From Breviolum minutum Mf 1.05b.01 (lineage: Eukaryota; Sar; Dinophyceae; Suessiales; Symbiodiniaceae): 64,000 nucleotides of DNA. Within the stretch, counting starts at the first letter, position 1. Each line of letters begins with the position of its first letter. The translations under genes and the position numbers were made by a program. Below, piece after piece: positions 20,218 to 30,358 of this stretch. Location: the NCBI GenBank assembly GCA_000507305.1, contig DF239318.1:124001-188000 (forward strand), written 5' to 3'. The notes under the pieces are model-generated. The model made no database searches. It was not told where the DNA came from and saw only the letters and a list, made by a program, of their open reading frames with translations.

Positions 20218-20335
20218 AGCAGTGAAAAAAGCATAGTTGTTTAGGGTATATCGAGGATTTTACCAAACAATTAAGTGCGCATTGCAAAAAAACATTATAC
20301 GAATCCCTACCAAACAACCAGTATAATGGCAAGCA
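20218..20335. mobile_element. family L element
   Basis: Family L: GAGCAATGAAAAAA, GTTTAGGGTATAT on the left; ATCCCTATTAAACAACCAGT on the right. Copy ends AAACAACCAGTATAATGG. Confidence 0.7.
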
Positions 20336-20366
20336 AGAAGGGTTTCTTTCGCGCTCTCAATTGCAG

Positions 20367-20534
20367 GAGGCAATGCCCACTGAAGAGGAGATGAAACAGT
20401 TTGGTGCCAAACCGCCAGAGGAACCTGCCCCACCCCCTGAGGCCAGGACCGCACCCGAAGTGGATGTTTCCCTATGGGAAATGATATTGGGAAGTCCAGC
20501 ATCCCCAAACCTACCACATTTTTGTGTTTTTTAG
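20367..20534 (+). CDS. exon, Glu/Pro-rich
   Basis: EAMPTEEEMKQFGAKPPEEP, APPPEARTAPEVDVSLWEMI, stop TAG at 20532 if not spliced earlier. Acceptor caattgcag. Likely a disordered acidic linker in the same gene as 19612 and 20846. Confidence 0.6.
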   Translation, partial: EAMPTEEEMKQFGAKPPEEPAPPPEARTAPEVDVSLWEMILGSPASPNLPHFCVF

Positions 20535-20624
20535 AAGATATGTATATATTTCAATGTCAAATGTATGTATTGAATATCATATTAGTGGGTTAGTTGCATT
20601 AAGTTATTAACTACACACCCAATC

Positions 20625-20700
20625 GAAGGACGAACAATTTCAAGATGTATCTCCTATCAAAAATGGTGATTTTCCATTGGCATATTAGTTTTCGGAGGGC
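20625..20700. mobile_element. family G element, partial
   Basis: CAAGATGTATCTCCTATCAA, GGTGATTTTCCATTGGCATA and TTAGTTTTCGGAGGGC. Confidence 0.6.
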
Positions 20701-20713
20701 TTATATACATGAT

Positions 20714-20817
20714 AGGTGGTGATTTCAAATATTCTATAGATTCACCCCGAAAATTGGGGGGAAATGATCCGATTTGACGTCCGCATATGTTTCAAATGGG
20801 TTGGTTCAACCACCCAA
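20714..20817. mobile_element. family A element
   Basis: AGGTGGTGATTTCAAATATT ... GGGTTGGTTCAACCACCCAA. Confidence 0.8.
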
Positions 20818-20845
20818 TGGGTTGGTATCCCCATCTTCTTCGCAG

Positions 20846-20942
20846 TTCCCGGCAGGTGAAGGATGAAGGTCAAGATCTCTATGCGACAGATGCTGCAGAT
20901 GCTGAGAAGCAGGAAGAAGAGGACAAAGACATTGTCTTTTAA
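20846..20942 (+). CDS. terminal exon, acidic C-terminus
   Basis: SRQVKDEGQDLYATDAADAE then KQEEEDKDIVF and TAA. Acceptor cttcgcag. Together with 19612 and 20367 it suggests a Glu/Asp-rich protein tail. A family H element starts 10 bp after the stop. Confidence 0.65.
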
Positions 20943-20951
20943 TGGAGGTTT

Positions 20952-21058
20952 TTACACCCTGGAAGATTAACATGGAACCTACAAATCACCCATTTAGAAA
21001 GGAAAATGATCTTCCAGGCCTCCATGATTATGTTCCATGTTAATCTTCCAGGGTGTAT
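20952..21058. mobile_element. family H element
   Basis: TACACCCTGGAAGATTAACA ... TGTTAATCTTCCAGGGTGTA, a perfect 20-bp inverted repeat. Confidence 0.95.
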
Positions 21059-21195
21059 ACCTGAAAGCAAGGAATGACACACAATGAGTCCTTTTGTACC
21101 AGAATCGTGGTTTATAAGGACCTGCATGTCCTACCCATTTTTGATGGGGTTCTGAAGTGTTTTTTGCATGGAAAACTCACAAAGGTGACATTTAG

Positions 21196-21306
21196 TTTTC
21201 ATCACCGGCTTTGACCGGTTGTTTGGTGAGGATGAGAAGGATGAGAAGGATGACAAAAAGAAGAAGAAGGATAAGAAGGATTCGGACTCATCAGTCAAAT
21301 GCTTTG
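21196..21306 (+). CDS. internal exon, Lys/Asp-rich
   Basis: FITGFDRLFGEDEKDEKDDK then a Lys run and DSDSSVKCF, between catttag and gtaagc. A charged low-complexity linker. Confidence 0.6.
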
Positions 21307-21513
21307 GTAAGCTTGGTGTTGTTTTAACCTCAACAGCAGCAATCAAGGATTCATTCCCATAGGATCCATGTATGGTATATTTAGCTAAGAGACCCCAATC
21401 CCGCGTACCTTCTTGTAGAGGAATGTTCTCACGAGGACAAGTTTCAAAACTAAATAGAACTAAATATACTTAATTGTATATAAAATTTATATTTGGTGGC
21501 TTTACCTATTTAT

Positions 21514-21613
21514 ACTTGGTGGCTCATGGTAGTTAGTAACTAAAGCTTGGTTATAACCAAAACTAACCTCATTACACTTACTAGCTACTTACCAACTACC
21601 ATGATCCACCAAA
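21514..21613. mobile_element. family O palindrome
   Basis: GGTGGCTCATGGTAGTTAGT ... CCAACTACCATGATCCACC, single copy seen. Confidence 0.65.
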
Positions 21614-21708
21614 TATCTATACATGTTATCTCTATTCATGGACTTTGTCTAAAGTTCATTACACTCTGTCATGTCAACTCACCTTTTGCCAGCCCTCTTT
21701 TCCTGCAG

Positions 21709-21760
21709 AAAACACCATGGAATTCGTGGTTATGTAGCACCTATGTTTGACCAAAAAGGG
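21709..21760 (+). CDS. internal exon
   Basis: KHHGIRGYVAPMFDQKG between ttcctgcag and gtacgt. Good donor; product unknown. Confidence 0.55.
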
Positions 21761-22138
21761 GTACGTACCAGAGGGGTCTCTTACCTATATTTACCTGCAT
21801 TTACTTTTACCATCAAAAAACAACAATTCATGCAGGTATCTGTACCAGTCCCATGGATCCTATGGATTGGTAACTTTGATGGTTTACTATCTCGTGACAC
21901 TTCTCTTCCTGAATTAGGGATTCTTAGACTCCCATGATTTCACTGAATCGGAAAGACACCAATTTACCGGCTAACTCAAGTTGCTTAGAACGTGAAACAT
22001 TGAGAAAACATATAGCGTTTGATGTTCATTCGTACCATTTCAAAGCAATTGGTGCCCCTTGGGTCACTTGAAACAAACAAACATGTGATGTTTTTTGTTT
22101 CATGTAGCGTTTGTTGGCCTTGACCAACCCATGAGAAG

Positions 22139-22239
22139 TGACAATAAAATTGAGGTTGTCTGAAATACGTCGTGGGCTCGCCACCTCCCAAAAATTCCCA
22201 CAAATCGACGAGGAGAAAAAAGCGAAAGAGTCTGAGTGA
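22139..22239 (+). CDS. candidate exon with stop
   Basis: LSEIRRGLATSQKFPQIDEE then KKAKESE and TGA. Competing frames include FVGLDQPMRSDNKIE upstream and a minus-strand frame with TATVLGEWLSMDDCRRSGDD. The frame is uncertain. Confidence 0.35.
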
Positions 22240-22338
22240 GGTCCATCATCACCGGACCGTCTGCAGTCGTCCATCGAAAGCCATTCTCCCAAAACTGTGG
22301 CGGTCCGCAATGACTTGAAAACGTTGAACAAAACGAGA

Positions 22339-22406
22339 GTTGTTGGTTGGTTGATTGATTGATTTTGTTAATTGCTTAAAAGAAAATGCAATCAACCAAC
22401 CAGTAT
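22339..22406. mobile_element. short palindrome related to family L end
   Basis: GTTGGTTGGTTGATTGATT ... AATCAACCAACCAGTATA. Confidence 0.5.
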
Positions 22407-22920
22407 ACTTTCCTACTTGTAGTAGGGCATCCATGAAAGTTAGTAGCTATAGTTTGTATGTAGGATTTATAAGCTACGTGGGTGACTTATGAGCCACTTG
22501 AAGGGATTTTAATCCCATTTTAATCCCCCCTCCAGTTTCCTCTACAAAATGGGTGGGGTCGTGCGCAAAATAAAATGGATATCCACTTGGTTTGANATGG
22601 ATTTTACATATATCATATACACAAATTATATAACCCATGTTCCTACGTCACTTCGTAACTACAGCTCTATGGAAGATGATGCAAGAATTGGAAATTTCCC
22701 CCTACCCTTGCCTTGACGGTCCCCTGTTTGAAAGAGTAAACAAATAAACAAGCTGGGTTATGAACCACCATGAATTAACAAATTGATTAAGGCATCATTT
22801 GTGTGCCATGTGTCTCAATTAAGGTAAACCAATCATTAAATTATTCAATATTTTTTGGCCAGGTAAATTTATCAGCCAGAGAGTTTTTGCTTTGCCGATT
22901 GAGCCTCTGGTTTGTTTCAG

Positions 22921-23044
22921 GCATTTTTGATTAATATTTCGGAGCCTTTTGTATCATGGAGGCTTTATTTGATTGATTTTGTTGTTTTCCGGAAAGACAA
23001 CGGAAAAACCTTCAACTGTGAGCCGGATTTTAGGCAAAGGAACG
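22921..23044 (+). CDS. internal exon, 41 codons
   Basis: AFLINISEPFVSWRLYLIDF then VVFRKDNGKTFNCEPDFRQR, between tttgtttcag and gtggat. Strong coding look; no family assigned. Confidence 0.65.
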
Positions 23045-23493
23045 GTGGATTTGTTTGATCGTGTCATTCTTTTAGGCAACATATTTCTTCTGTTTTGGTG
23101 AATTCGGGGTGAAATCGCAACATGTTCATTGGAAATCTTTGCCATCAAACCCTGCACATCCAAATGCCTCTGTTTAGTTATGTTTTGGGAGTCCAAATGC
23201 CGAAACAGGATTCAATCAACGGAGTTTGTTCATTGACAAACTTGGTCGACCAACAACTTGATGCCAAGCAATGATGGCAGTGGATTGCGCAAGGGTTTTT
23301 GATAAATGAAATTCAGATAGCAATGCGAAGAAAAAACAGCTGTAAATAATACCAAAAAAGCAAGCTCGTTTTTTTTTTCCCGAATTTTATGGGATGGTTA
23401 CCAAGACTTGCTATATTTGACTATATAGCTTTCAACTTTCAACTGTTCATTGAAAAAATCTAGACCCTACACAACTTCCCAGCCTGTTATATC

Positions 23494-23727
23494 CTAGATG
23501 CATTCAATCATTTTTTGTTTTCACCTCTACTTGGGGAAGATTCTTATTTTATCATACTGTTGATGGCAGAAATCCTGCACCAGTTGATATGGCAGATATC
23601 CCAGTATTTACAGTAGTAGTATTCATAAGGTTTTATACATCCCAGGTGGTGCAGTGCAGGATTTCTTCCATCAACCGTATTTTGACTAATACTAATATTT
23701 GTCAAAGGGGTTGAAACCACCAACTAG
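23494..23727. mobile_element. family A element interrupted by family B
   Basis: Left part TTTTCACCTCTACTTGGGGA, right part TTTTGACTAATACTAATATT and GGGTTGAAACCACCAACTAG. A complete family B copy lies between them. Confidence 0.85.
23555..23679. mobile_element. family B element nested in family A
   Basis: TACTGTTGATGGCAGAAATC ... GGATTTCTTCCATCAACCGT, inserted in the middle of an A copy, so it is the younger of the two. Confidence 0.9.
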
Positions 23728-23754
23728 TATTACTTCGTTTCCAATATATACTTT

Positions 23755-23830
23755 GCCCTTGGACCCCAAAATCCATGAAAAATGAAGGTTTCAAACCCCC
23801 AATATATGGCTTATAATCCCTGACAATTTA
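23755..23830. repeat. 75-bp repeat shared with 26215-26275
   Basis: CTTTGGACCCCAAAA.CCATG and AAAAATGAAGGTTT.AAACCC and ATATATGGC.TATAA occur at both sites; at the second it lies inside a family C element. Confidence 0.6.
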
Positions 23831-23862
23831 AGGTTGATAAGGTTGTGGGTTTCCCATGGTGA

Positions 23863-24008
23863 TGGATGTTAATGAACCCTGCCGCAGCTTGGTCGGACCC
23901 TTGAGATCAACGAAAGACACGACGCATTTTGAATGCCAAAGATGCAGAGCCCCTGATAGCCGTGCAGCAAAAAAAGGAAAAAACGGAAGGGGGGGAAACT
24001 GTTGTCTG
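23863..24008 (+). CDS. candidate exon before family A introner
   Basis: Two frames are open: MVMDVNEPCRSLVGPLRSTK..FECQRCRAPDSRAAKKGKN, and from about 23908 TRRILNAKDAEPLIAVQQKK then EKTEGGETVV. Both run into the donor GTTGGTGG of the next element. Confidence 0.45.
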
Positions 24009-24105
24009 GTTGGTGGTTTTAAATGTTTTTTATTTTCACCCCGAAAATTGGGGAAGATTCCCATTTTGACGAATATTTTTCAAATGGGTTGAAACCACCA
24101 ACTAG
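24009..24105. mobile_element. family A element at exon end
   Basis: GTTGGTGGTTTTAAATGTTT ... GGGTTGAAACCACCAACTAG. Flanks GTTGTCTG and GTTGTATA may be a decayed target duplication. Confidence 0.9.
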
Positions 24106-24194
24106 GTTGTATACTCAGGAGTTACGGGTGCGGGTATGGATGGTAGGTGCGAGCTGGATCATGTTTGGTAGTTGAATGATGCATTTTTTTTTAG

Positions 24195-24471
24195 GGAGGA
24201 TCATTTACCTTTGAAGTTTCTTTTTCATGGAAGCCTCGTTGTATCCCCCCATATATGCCATACAAACACTTCCGTTAATGGGAAAAAATATCGGAACCAT
24301 TTGGACTGCCATGCTTTGAGGCAATTTGTTGGAGGAACTTGGCAGGGTCTGCCGAGGGTCACTCCTGACGACTTCAAAGCTGTTTCCTGGATTCCTGTTG
24401 AAATCGGGGTGTTTGAAAAACACCAAAAAAGACCGAAAAGAACACACGAACAGAACCCAACAGGCGGCTAA
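24195..24471 (+). CDS. terminal exon, about 91 codons
   Basis: REDHLPLKFLFHGSLVVSPH, QFVGGTWQGLPRVTPDDFKA and VEIGVFEKHQKRPKRTHEQN, stop TAA-type codon at the end. Acceptor ttttttttag. One of the longest repeat-free coding segments; no family recognised. Confidence 0.6.
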
Positions 24472-25075
24472 TTGCTTGTAAACGGTTCCAAATGAAACGG
24501 GGTGGCAAGCGCAATTTGGGATAAGTTGTCAAAAAAGCCTGTTTTCGGCAGGACTGGCTTCATATTCAATCCTTTAGCAATCTTCTCAGTTCCTCACGTA
24601 TCTCGGTCCTGTTGTGTTTTGGTGACCTGTGAGCAGGTTTTGGAGCTGGGATAGTGAAGGAATGCCCGGCGTGTTTCAAATCTAAAAGGGTTACGTAGTA
24701 GGGTATTTGTTGGGGGTTCAACAAATTGGAAGACTTGTTTGAGGTGTTTCAAATGGATGATTTTCATGTTTGTAGGTGGTATCGTCGGTATAGTATGTGA
24801 TAGTATTTGTATAATTGTGCATTATAGATGGTTCCTGGATGGTCATCATATATACAGTATATTGCCAAAAGAGTGTATATGTATATATTTAGAGTGTATA
24901 TCATATACACTATGTACTGTATGTAGCGTATGTGTGGTTTCCGTTGTTTCATCCGTGTCAATATTGCTGTCACGTATCACTGCTCAACAATGACATTTTC
25001 CAGGCGTTTTGGATGATTGGGAGGATATCTTCATGAGAATCTATGCTCCCCAATGCCACCACCCATCAGAAGATA
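24472..25075. other. spacer
   Basis: TATA-rich 24780-24910; a short exon-like segment FLTYLGPVVF at about 24590-24620 is the only candidate. Confidence 0.35.
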
Positions 25076-25204
25076 GTGGCTGGTCAACCTACCCCCGCCC
25101 TCCCCTTTCATAAGGCCTTATTGAGGGAAAGCAACGCTTAATAAGCCCTTAGTAAGGCATTATTTCTGGGGGGGGTACGTTGGGGGGGTGGTTGATTTGC
25201 CATT
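25076..25204. mobile_element. family J element
   Basis: GTGGCTGGTCAACCTACCCC ... GGGGGGTGGTTGATTTGCCA. Confidence 0.8.
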
Positions 25205-25375
25205 ATCAATGAAGGGATAAGCTTAGCCACTGTGGCGTATCCCTTGATAAAACCTTCCTTCAGAAACACATTATATAATTCCCATGATATTTCATGAAGA
25301 AATCCTTCATAAGTCGAGATAGGTAGTGATTGTTGGTTTTCTTCCTGATGTGTTGCATACTTTCAGATTATTTAG

Positions 25376-25465
25376 GTGTTGGTTTCAAATATCTTTTTCA
25401 TCCCTATTTTGGGAAGATTCCCATTTTGACTAATATTTTTCAGTTGGGTTGAAGCCACCAACCAG
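25376..25465 (+). mobile_element. family A introner, 3' end used as acceptor
   Basis: GTGTTGGTTTCAAATATCTT ... GGGTTGAAGCCACCAACCAG. The open exon starts at the next base. Flanks ATTATTTAG and TTATTCATAG resemble a target duplication. Confidence 0.85.
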
Positions 25466-25626
25466 TTATTCATAGATCACAAGCCAGCTTTTTGTGGTTT
25501 GGATGTTGTTTAAACTGGAGCTCAGCTGAGCCACTATCAATGGTTGAAGTCACCCTCTCCGAGGAAGTAATAACTCTAATTTCAGCCATACAGTTTCCTA
25601 GACATCCAAAATTGCACCTTGAGAAG
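25466..25626 (+). CDS. internal exon, 53 codons
   Basis: HRSQASFLWFGCCLNWSSAE, PLSMVEVTLSEEVITLISAI and QFPRHPKLHLEK, donor gtggtt. Only this frame is open throughout from the element edge. Confidence 0.65.
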
Positions 25627-25975
25627 GTGGTTTTCAGATAACGAAGTCGGTTTGTTTCAAGCTGGAAAGCAAACAATTGCCATCTCAGGAGCTGGTTTGG
25701 ACTTCTAAGATATACCTGGAACCCAAATGACTCCTCTTTTGATTCGAAAAGGACTTGTTTTGCGGGGGTTGACCTTCAAAAAATAGAGGTCCAATGGGCT
25801 CTAGGTAAGTGATGCTTGTGAAATATCAGGATATAGGTTACCGGTTTTCGAATATATGTTATTTTCATCCCGAAACTTGAGGAAATGATGCGCAATATTT
25901 TCTAGATTCAAGTTGGTGAGTTAAACCACTAGATTTGGTATATAAATATCCCAATCATTTCTTTTATGGTATGTA

Positions 25976-26055
25976 GGGGATTGAAATCCTACCCAGTTTT
26001 TGTGGGGATTAAGGGGAAAAAAACATCATAAGGATCCCTATTATTAAACAACCAG
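25976..26055. mobile_element. family L element, 3' end used as acceptor
   Basis: ATCATAAGGATCCCTATTAT then TAAACAACCAG directly before an exon. Confidence 0.6.
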
Positions 26056-26175
26056 TTGATGAGTTTTCCTATGAAATTCTCGAGGTCAAAACTTGCCAGT
26101 CTTCGAGGCGCGCGGTTCGTCGATTCGCGGAATTCGTTGGTGAAAGGAGGTTTGGCAGAAGACCGAAACAAGGAG
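26056..26175 (+). CDS. exon bounded by two elements
   Basis: DEFSYEILEVKTCQSSRRAV then RRFAEFVGERRFGRRPKQG, from the L-element AG to the GTACTTGG of a C element. A second frame (SKLASLRGARFVDSRNSLVK) is also open. Confidence 0.6.
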
Positions 26176-26360
26176 GTACTTGGATGTCCCGTTGGAAGTT
26201 AGGATCAAATAGTTTCCTTTGGACCCCAAAACCATGAAAAATGAAGGTTTTAAACCCCGAATATATGGCATATAACTTTATAAGATAGTATTTAAGGGGC
26301 ATATTGGAATTATAACCCACTGATCCTAACCATTGATCCTAACTTCCTGGGACATCCAAG
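26176..26360. mobile_element. family C element with internal insertion
   Basis: GTACTTGGATGTCCCGTTGG ... CTTCCTGGGACATCCAAG. The middle carries the repeat also found at 23755. Confidence 0.85.
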
Positions 26361-26642
26361 TACTCTTCCCAAAACGAACCATAGTGCCTTCCCCCCCCCC
26401 AAAAAAAAGGCTATTTCAAATGGAAATTTTAAACATCTTCCAACCATTGGGCTGTGTCAGTTTTTTCCAACTATGATGATTTTTCTGAGGTTTGGGAAGA
26501 GGATTTTCAATTCCGTTGGTGAAAGATGTTGGTTCAGTTGGAAAGATCAAGCAATTAACTGCAAATCAAAGTCCAAAGAGGCAAATTACACAATGATTGT
26601 CTACCTTTTGCAAGGATTGCTCTCAACACACACACACACAAG

Positions 26643-26684
26643 TTCTTTTTGCCGCCTTGGAGGACATCGATTCAATCATCCACG
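26643..26684 (+). CDS. small internal exon
   Basis: LFAALEDIDSIIH between an (AC)n-AG and gtatca, ending in phase 1. Confidence 0.5.
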
Positions 26685-26800
26685 GTATCATGTGAACAAT
26701 TTCATGAAATATCTAATGAGTCGCTTGCTGCTAACTAGATATATGTCTTCCATTCGCAAGAGCAAAAAGAGGCGACCAGCTATTTTTTGAAACACCATAG

Positions 26801-26886
26801 ATATTGAGGGAACGATCATCAGAATCATCAGAGCGGGATGCCGTGACTTTCCTATAGCCGTGGAGGACGAGACCGGAGCCAGTTGA
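26801..26886 (+). CDS. candidate exon with stop
   Basis: IEGTIIRIIRAGCRDFPIAV then EDETGAS and TGA. An overlapping frame downstream (SQLSIMRKEIQRLVT) runs into a GGTGGTGG donor at 26933. Confidence 0.4.
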
Positions 26887-26989
26887 GTATCATGCGCAAA
26901 GAGATTCAACGACTAGTGACCAGGTGGTGGTTTTATGTGGAGTTCAATCCTTCTCTAGTGTCCCCCCTTTCCTGAATTTATAATTTGAC

Positions 26990-27065
26990 TACCCTCCAGT
27001 AAAATTAACATGGCTGGCTGGAAATTCAACAATTTGTAATAGGAGATACATCTTCAAATGGTATC
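26990..27065. mobile_element. family G element, partial
   Basis: ACCCTCCAGTAAAATTAACA and AGGAGATACATCTTCAAATG. Confidence 0.5.
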
Positions 27066-27130
27066 AAGTGGTTGTTTTTTCCAATGTTAATGATATTAGT
27101 TCTCGGGCACTTGGGTGGCTCAACCACCAG

Positions 27131-27232
27131 CACCTCGTCAATATGGCAAGCCATCAGGCAGCGAAGAAGATGGATGGATCCATGTGACTTGGCGTTTTTT
27201 TTACTGGGATGTCCGGTTCCCATATGCTCAAT
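27131..27232 (+). CDS. exon bounded by two elements
   Basis: PRQYGKPSGSEEDGWIHVTW then RFFYWDVRFPYAQ. It starts at an A-type CCACCAG end and stops at GTATGATATATTTACC, the left part of a K element. Aromatic-rich; family unknown. Confidence 0.55.
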
Positions 27233-27322
27233 GTATGATATATTTACCTACATTTTGGTCGTTTTTAATGGTAAAAACCTATAGTGAATGTAGGTAAATA
27301 TGCCATAGATGGATCCTATGGG
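27228..27322. mobile_element. family K element
   Basis: TGTATGATATATTTACCTAC ... GTAGGTAAATATGCCATAGA. Confidence 0.8.
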
Positions 27323-27416
27323 GTTGCTACTTGCTCACTGGATTATAACTTATTTCCCCTGTATAAGTAGGTCCGTAGGTTGTTTACGTCCCCTAAATAG
27401 GTGAAATAAACCTACT

Positions 27417-27479
27417 AACGTTACGATCACTTCCATGGACACCCTAGTAATTTCAGATGATGCAGTACAGAGACTTTTG
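27417..27479 (+). CDS. candidate small exon before family H element
   Basis: TITSMDTLVISDDAVQRLL ending at GTACACCCTGG, the H left end. A TTTCAG inside offers a shorter alternative in another frame. Confidence 0.4.
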
Positions 27480-27566
27480 GTACACCCTGGAAAATTAACG
27501 TGGAATCTGAACATATTTTTTGTGGGGTTCCATGTTATCATGTAAGTTTAGTTTTCAGGGGTGTAT
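27480..27566. mobile_element. family H element at exon end
   Basis: GTACACCCTGGAAAATTAAC ... TTAGTTTTCAGGGGTGTA. Confidence 0.8.
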
Positions 27567-27623
27567 CGAATAATCTACTAACTCCATGTTTGAACATTGC
27601 ATTGTCATGTGACCTTTCTTACA

Positions 27624-27804
27624 TACTGTTGATGGAAGAAATCCGGCTAACCACCTGCAATGTAAATAATGCGATATTTACCATATCAATTCCCTGGAAG
27701 TCAATGACCATTTGAAACATAGTCCCCTGGAATTGTTGATATTTAATGGCCTTTGGACCCCCAGGGCATTGGTTACAGTAGCCATTTCTTTTCCATCAAC
27801 AGTA
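27624..27804. mobile_element. family B element, long form
   Basis: TACTGTTGATGGAAGAAATC ... TCTTTTCCATCAACAGTA, enlarged by about 60 bp. Confidence 0.75.
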
Positions 27805-27940
27805 CGTCAGACACTCTGTTTTTTTTCACGACGACTTGCACCTCCTTGGCTTGCAGCTTTTGCATCCAAAACGTGGCGCAAAAAACTGAAAAAGGTTTCC
27901 GTGTTATGTTTAACCACGAGATATTTGGCGGATGCCAAAA
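27803..27940 (+). CDS. exon following a family B element
   Basis: All three frames are open for 80-140 bp after the CAACAG, e.g. VRHSVFFHDDLHLLGLQLLH and RRLAPPWLAAFASKTWRKKL. Coding is likely; the frame is undetermined. Confidence 0.4.
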
Positions 27941-27942
27941 TC

Positions 27943-28046
27943 GTGGTTTGGGTTGGTGGTTTGGATTCGTGGGATCCCCTTATGAAAGGAAGTGTTACTG
28001 TACTTGGGGGGCACCCCTAGAATCTCAAACCACCAACCCAAACCAA
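27943..28046. mobile_element. palindrome related to family A
   Basis: GGTTTGGGTTGGTGGTTTGG ... TCAAACCACCAACCCAAACC, with a unique interior. Confidence 0.7.
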
Positions 28047-28150
28047 CAATTAAGCATTAGTTGAGATAGACGGTATCGGTATGTCTCTTCTTTCTTTGGA
28101 AACTTCTCATCCAAACAATTCTCAGATGATTTTTGCTGGAAGTTCAAGGA

Positions 28151-28257
28151 TGATACACTCCGGTAATCTAACATAGCAATGGAAAATCCACCATTTGAAG
28201 ATGTATTTCCTATTCAAGATGGGGATTTTTCATTGCTATGTTTGTTTACCGGAGGGT
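28151..28257. mobile_element. family G element
   Basis: ACACTCCGGTAATCTAACAT ... TTGTTTACCGGAGGGTA. Confidence 0.8.
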
Positions 28258-28311
28258 AAATTATTTGTTTAGTTTTGAGACACCCACGTGCTCTCGTTGA
28301 AGTCTACAACC

Positions 28312-28419
28312 TGAACTTTAACAGCTTGTCCCTGAAAAATGATGGTTGGAAGATGATCCTTTCCTTTTGGGCCCGGTAATTGTTCAGGGGCGAGCTGTTA
28401 AACTGGAATCGGAGTAAGC
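28312..28419. mobile_element. family F element
   Basis: AACTTTAACAGCTTGTCCCT ... AGGGGCGAGCTGTTAAACT. Confidence 0.8.
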
Positions 28420-28776
28420 TTACGACTTGTAACCTTCCCACATCAACCAATAGTGATGATTGTTTCATGGCTTACGTAGCGACTTATTGAAGCTTATTGA
28501 AGGGTTTTGAGCCCCTTGGAATTAACCGTCCATTTTGTTGACGCACTGTGAAATCCATTGACTTGAATCAAATTGATATCAACACATCAGATGAAAAGGA
28601 CTAGGAACATATTATGTTAATATGTATATAAAGCATTTGCAAGTTTATGTCATTGTTTTCTTTGCCCAACAGAGGTTTTTTCGTGTTTTTCTAAGGCCCT
28701 TTTTCTTTCAATTTTCATTCCCATGAGATGTACTTGGAAAAAGTCCCAATGGTTGGAAGATTTGGAGGCCTTCCAG

Positions 28777-28862
28777 GGATGGCATTATCCTGGGAAGATA
28801 CCCCCTGTCGACTTCCCTGTTTCACCCGCACAAATTCATAGAAATTCCTTCAGAACCTGTTG
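28777..28862 (+). CDS. internal exon
   Basis: DGIILGRYPLSTSLFHPHKF then IEIPSEPV, between ccttccag and gtaaag. Phase 1 at both ends. Confidence 0.65.
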
Positions 28863-29213
28863 GTAAAGGGGTCATCTTCAAGGGGTATGTGGGTGGGAAC
28901 TTGGACCTATGTGTTGGGTCTCCAACTAGTTAGTTGCAAGCAAGACTTTTGTTGATACCTTGGAAGATGACATGTTCATACATTTTCCGCCTTGTGGTCC
29001 CAACCTGTTTTTCGAGGTCTAACTGTTAGGACAGGCAAGGGAAACAAAAAGTACCTGGAAAAACCCAGTTGCCGTGTTAATGTGTCAATCGTTCCCGAGG
29101 TGGCGTGTTCTAAACTCTGTGTGCCTGACTGATTTTGCTTACACCACTACGGTGAATCTTGCATCACCACACCCAATATAAATTCATAATACGAGGGGAG
29201 GTCAAAGATGTAG

Positions 29214-29385
29214 AGATGTAAAGTACAGTTCCCTTGTTTCTCGCTACAACATGTACGATGAACAAATTAATTGCATTTTTGCAACTGTTTGCGTGGATTC
29301 TTGTGAGAAAGAAACCGTGATTGCCAAGGCCCAAGGCTTCTACAAGTCAAACAACAAAAATGATGTGTTTTTTTTAGCAAAGATG
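29214..29385 (+). CDS. internal exon, 57 codons
   Basis: VKYSSLVSRYNMYDEQINCI, FATVCVDSCEKETVIAKAQG and FYKSNNKNDVFFLAKM, donor gttggt. The frame is open back to 29190. Well-balanced composition; family unknown. Confidence 0.7.
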
Positions 29386-29402
29386 GTTGGTTGCCATAGT
29401 TA

Positions 29403-29561
29403 GTGCAAGGTGTGCCCCGACTATATTGTGATAAATGGAGTTAAAACCCCTTCAAGTAGGGTTATTATAACCGTTATACCCCGAGTTACCCACTTATAAG
29501 GCCATTTACAAGGGTTTTTTTATAGCTCCATTTATGACTGGTAGGGGCCAGCTTTGTAGGC
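29403..29561. mobile_element. family D element
   Basis: CAAGGTGTGCCCCGACTATA ... ACTGGTAGGGGCCAGCTTTG. Confidence 0.75.
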
Positions 29562-29794
29562 AGGATCTACTTTGTAGGCTTTTTGGTGTTTGTGTTGGGG
29601 AGTCGGTTGCAGTACCTTTGAGCAATCTGGTTGGTGAATGATTCTTGTATACCACTTGGAAAACTGGTAAGCATCAACATCTAACAGCGAGATTACCAAA
29701 CTGGACCTCAAAAGTATATCATTGTCCAAGCAGGAATTTGAGCATTACCATTTAAATATCACACCCAAATTCTATTGAACACAAGTCATCATAG

Positions 29795-29940
29795 CCGTCA
29801 TCATGATCATCATGATCAAAATCATGTCAATTTGGTCATTTTTTTTCTTCTTCTTCCTCTTGTTCTTATTTTTCTTCTTATTATTCTTCTTCTTGTTGTG
29901 GTTGTTGTTGTTGTGGTGGTGGTGGTGGTTGTTGTACTAT
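29795..29940. repeat. low-complexity TTC/TTG tract
   Basis: Runs of TTCTTCTTCC and TTGTTGTTGTTGTGGTGG. Confidence 0.7.
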
Positions 29941-30006
29941 GTTGTACTTGTATTGGCTACCGGTCCCCAACTCTTCAATTCTCACTGAGTATATGTCTTG
30001 ATGCAG

Positions 30007-30154
30007 GGAACGTATCCTATATAAACTGCTGTTTGGTACAGGATGCTTTTTGGAACTCATCATCAATCGGTCCCTTCACGCCAGGGACCTTTGCCCGGTG
30101 TTTGGATGCTGGTGGAGCTGGAGTTCTTTTCTCAGTCGTGCGTTTTTGCAATGA
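30007..30154 (+). CDS. candidate exon with stop
   Basis: ERILYKLLFGTGCFLELIIN then RSLHARDLCPVFGCWWSWSS, TGA at 30152. A second frame (SSSIGPFTPGTFARCLDAGG) is open to 30164. Acceptor tgatgcag. Confidence 0.45.
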
Positions 30155-30172
30155 AGGAATCTGAACAAAAGA

Positions 30173-30296
30173 TGGGAATGTAAGGGGGGACTCCCCCGAA
30201 GAAATAATAAGGGACTAGGAAAACCACCATTGTCCCTTAGGTAAGCCTTACTAGGGCCTTAATTCTTGTGAGGGGTCCCCTTAGATTCCGATGAAT
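30173..30296. mobile_element. family I element
   Basis: ATGGGAATGTAAGGGGGGAC ... GGTCCCCTTAGATTCCGAT. Confidence 0.75.
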
Positions 30297-30358
30297 TTAG
30301 GCGGTTGCTTCACATGTTTTCTGTTTGCCCAGAGGTGGGAAGATGATCCAATTTGACT

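Noticed and set aside
29775..30164. 129-codon + ORF
   Set aside because: The first half is TTC/TTG low complexity. Only the part after the AG at 30006 is exon-like.
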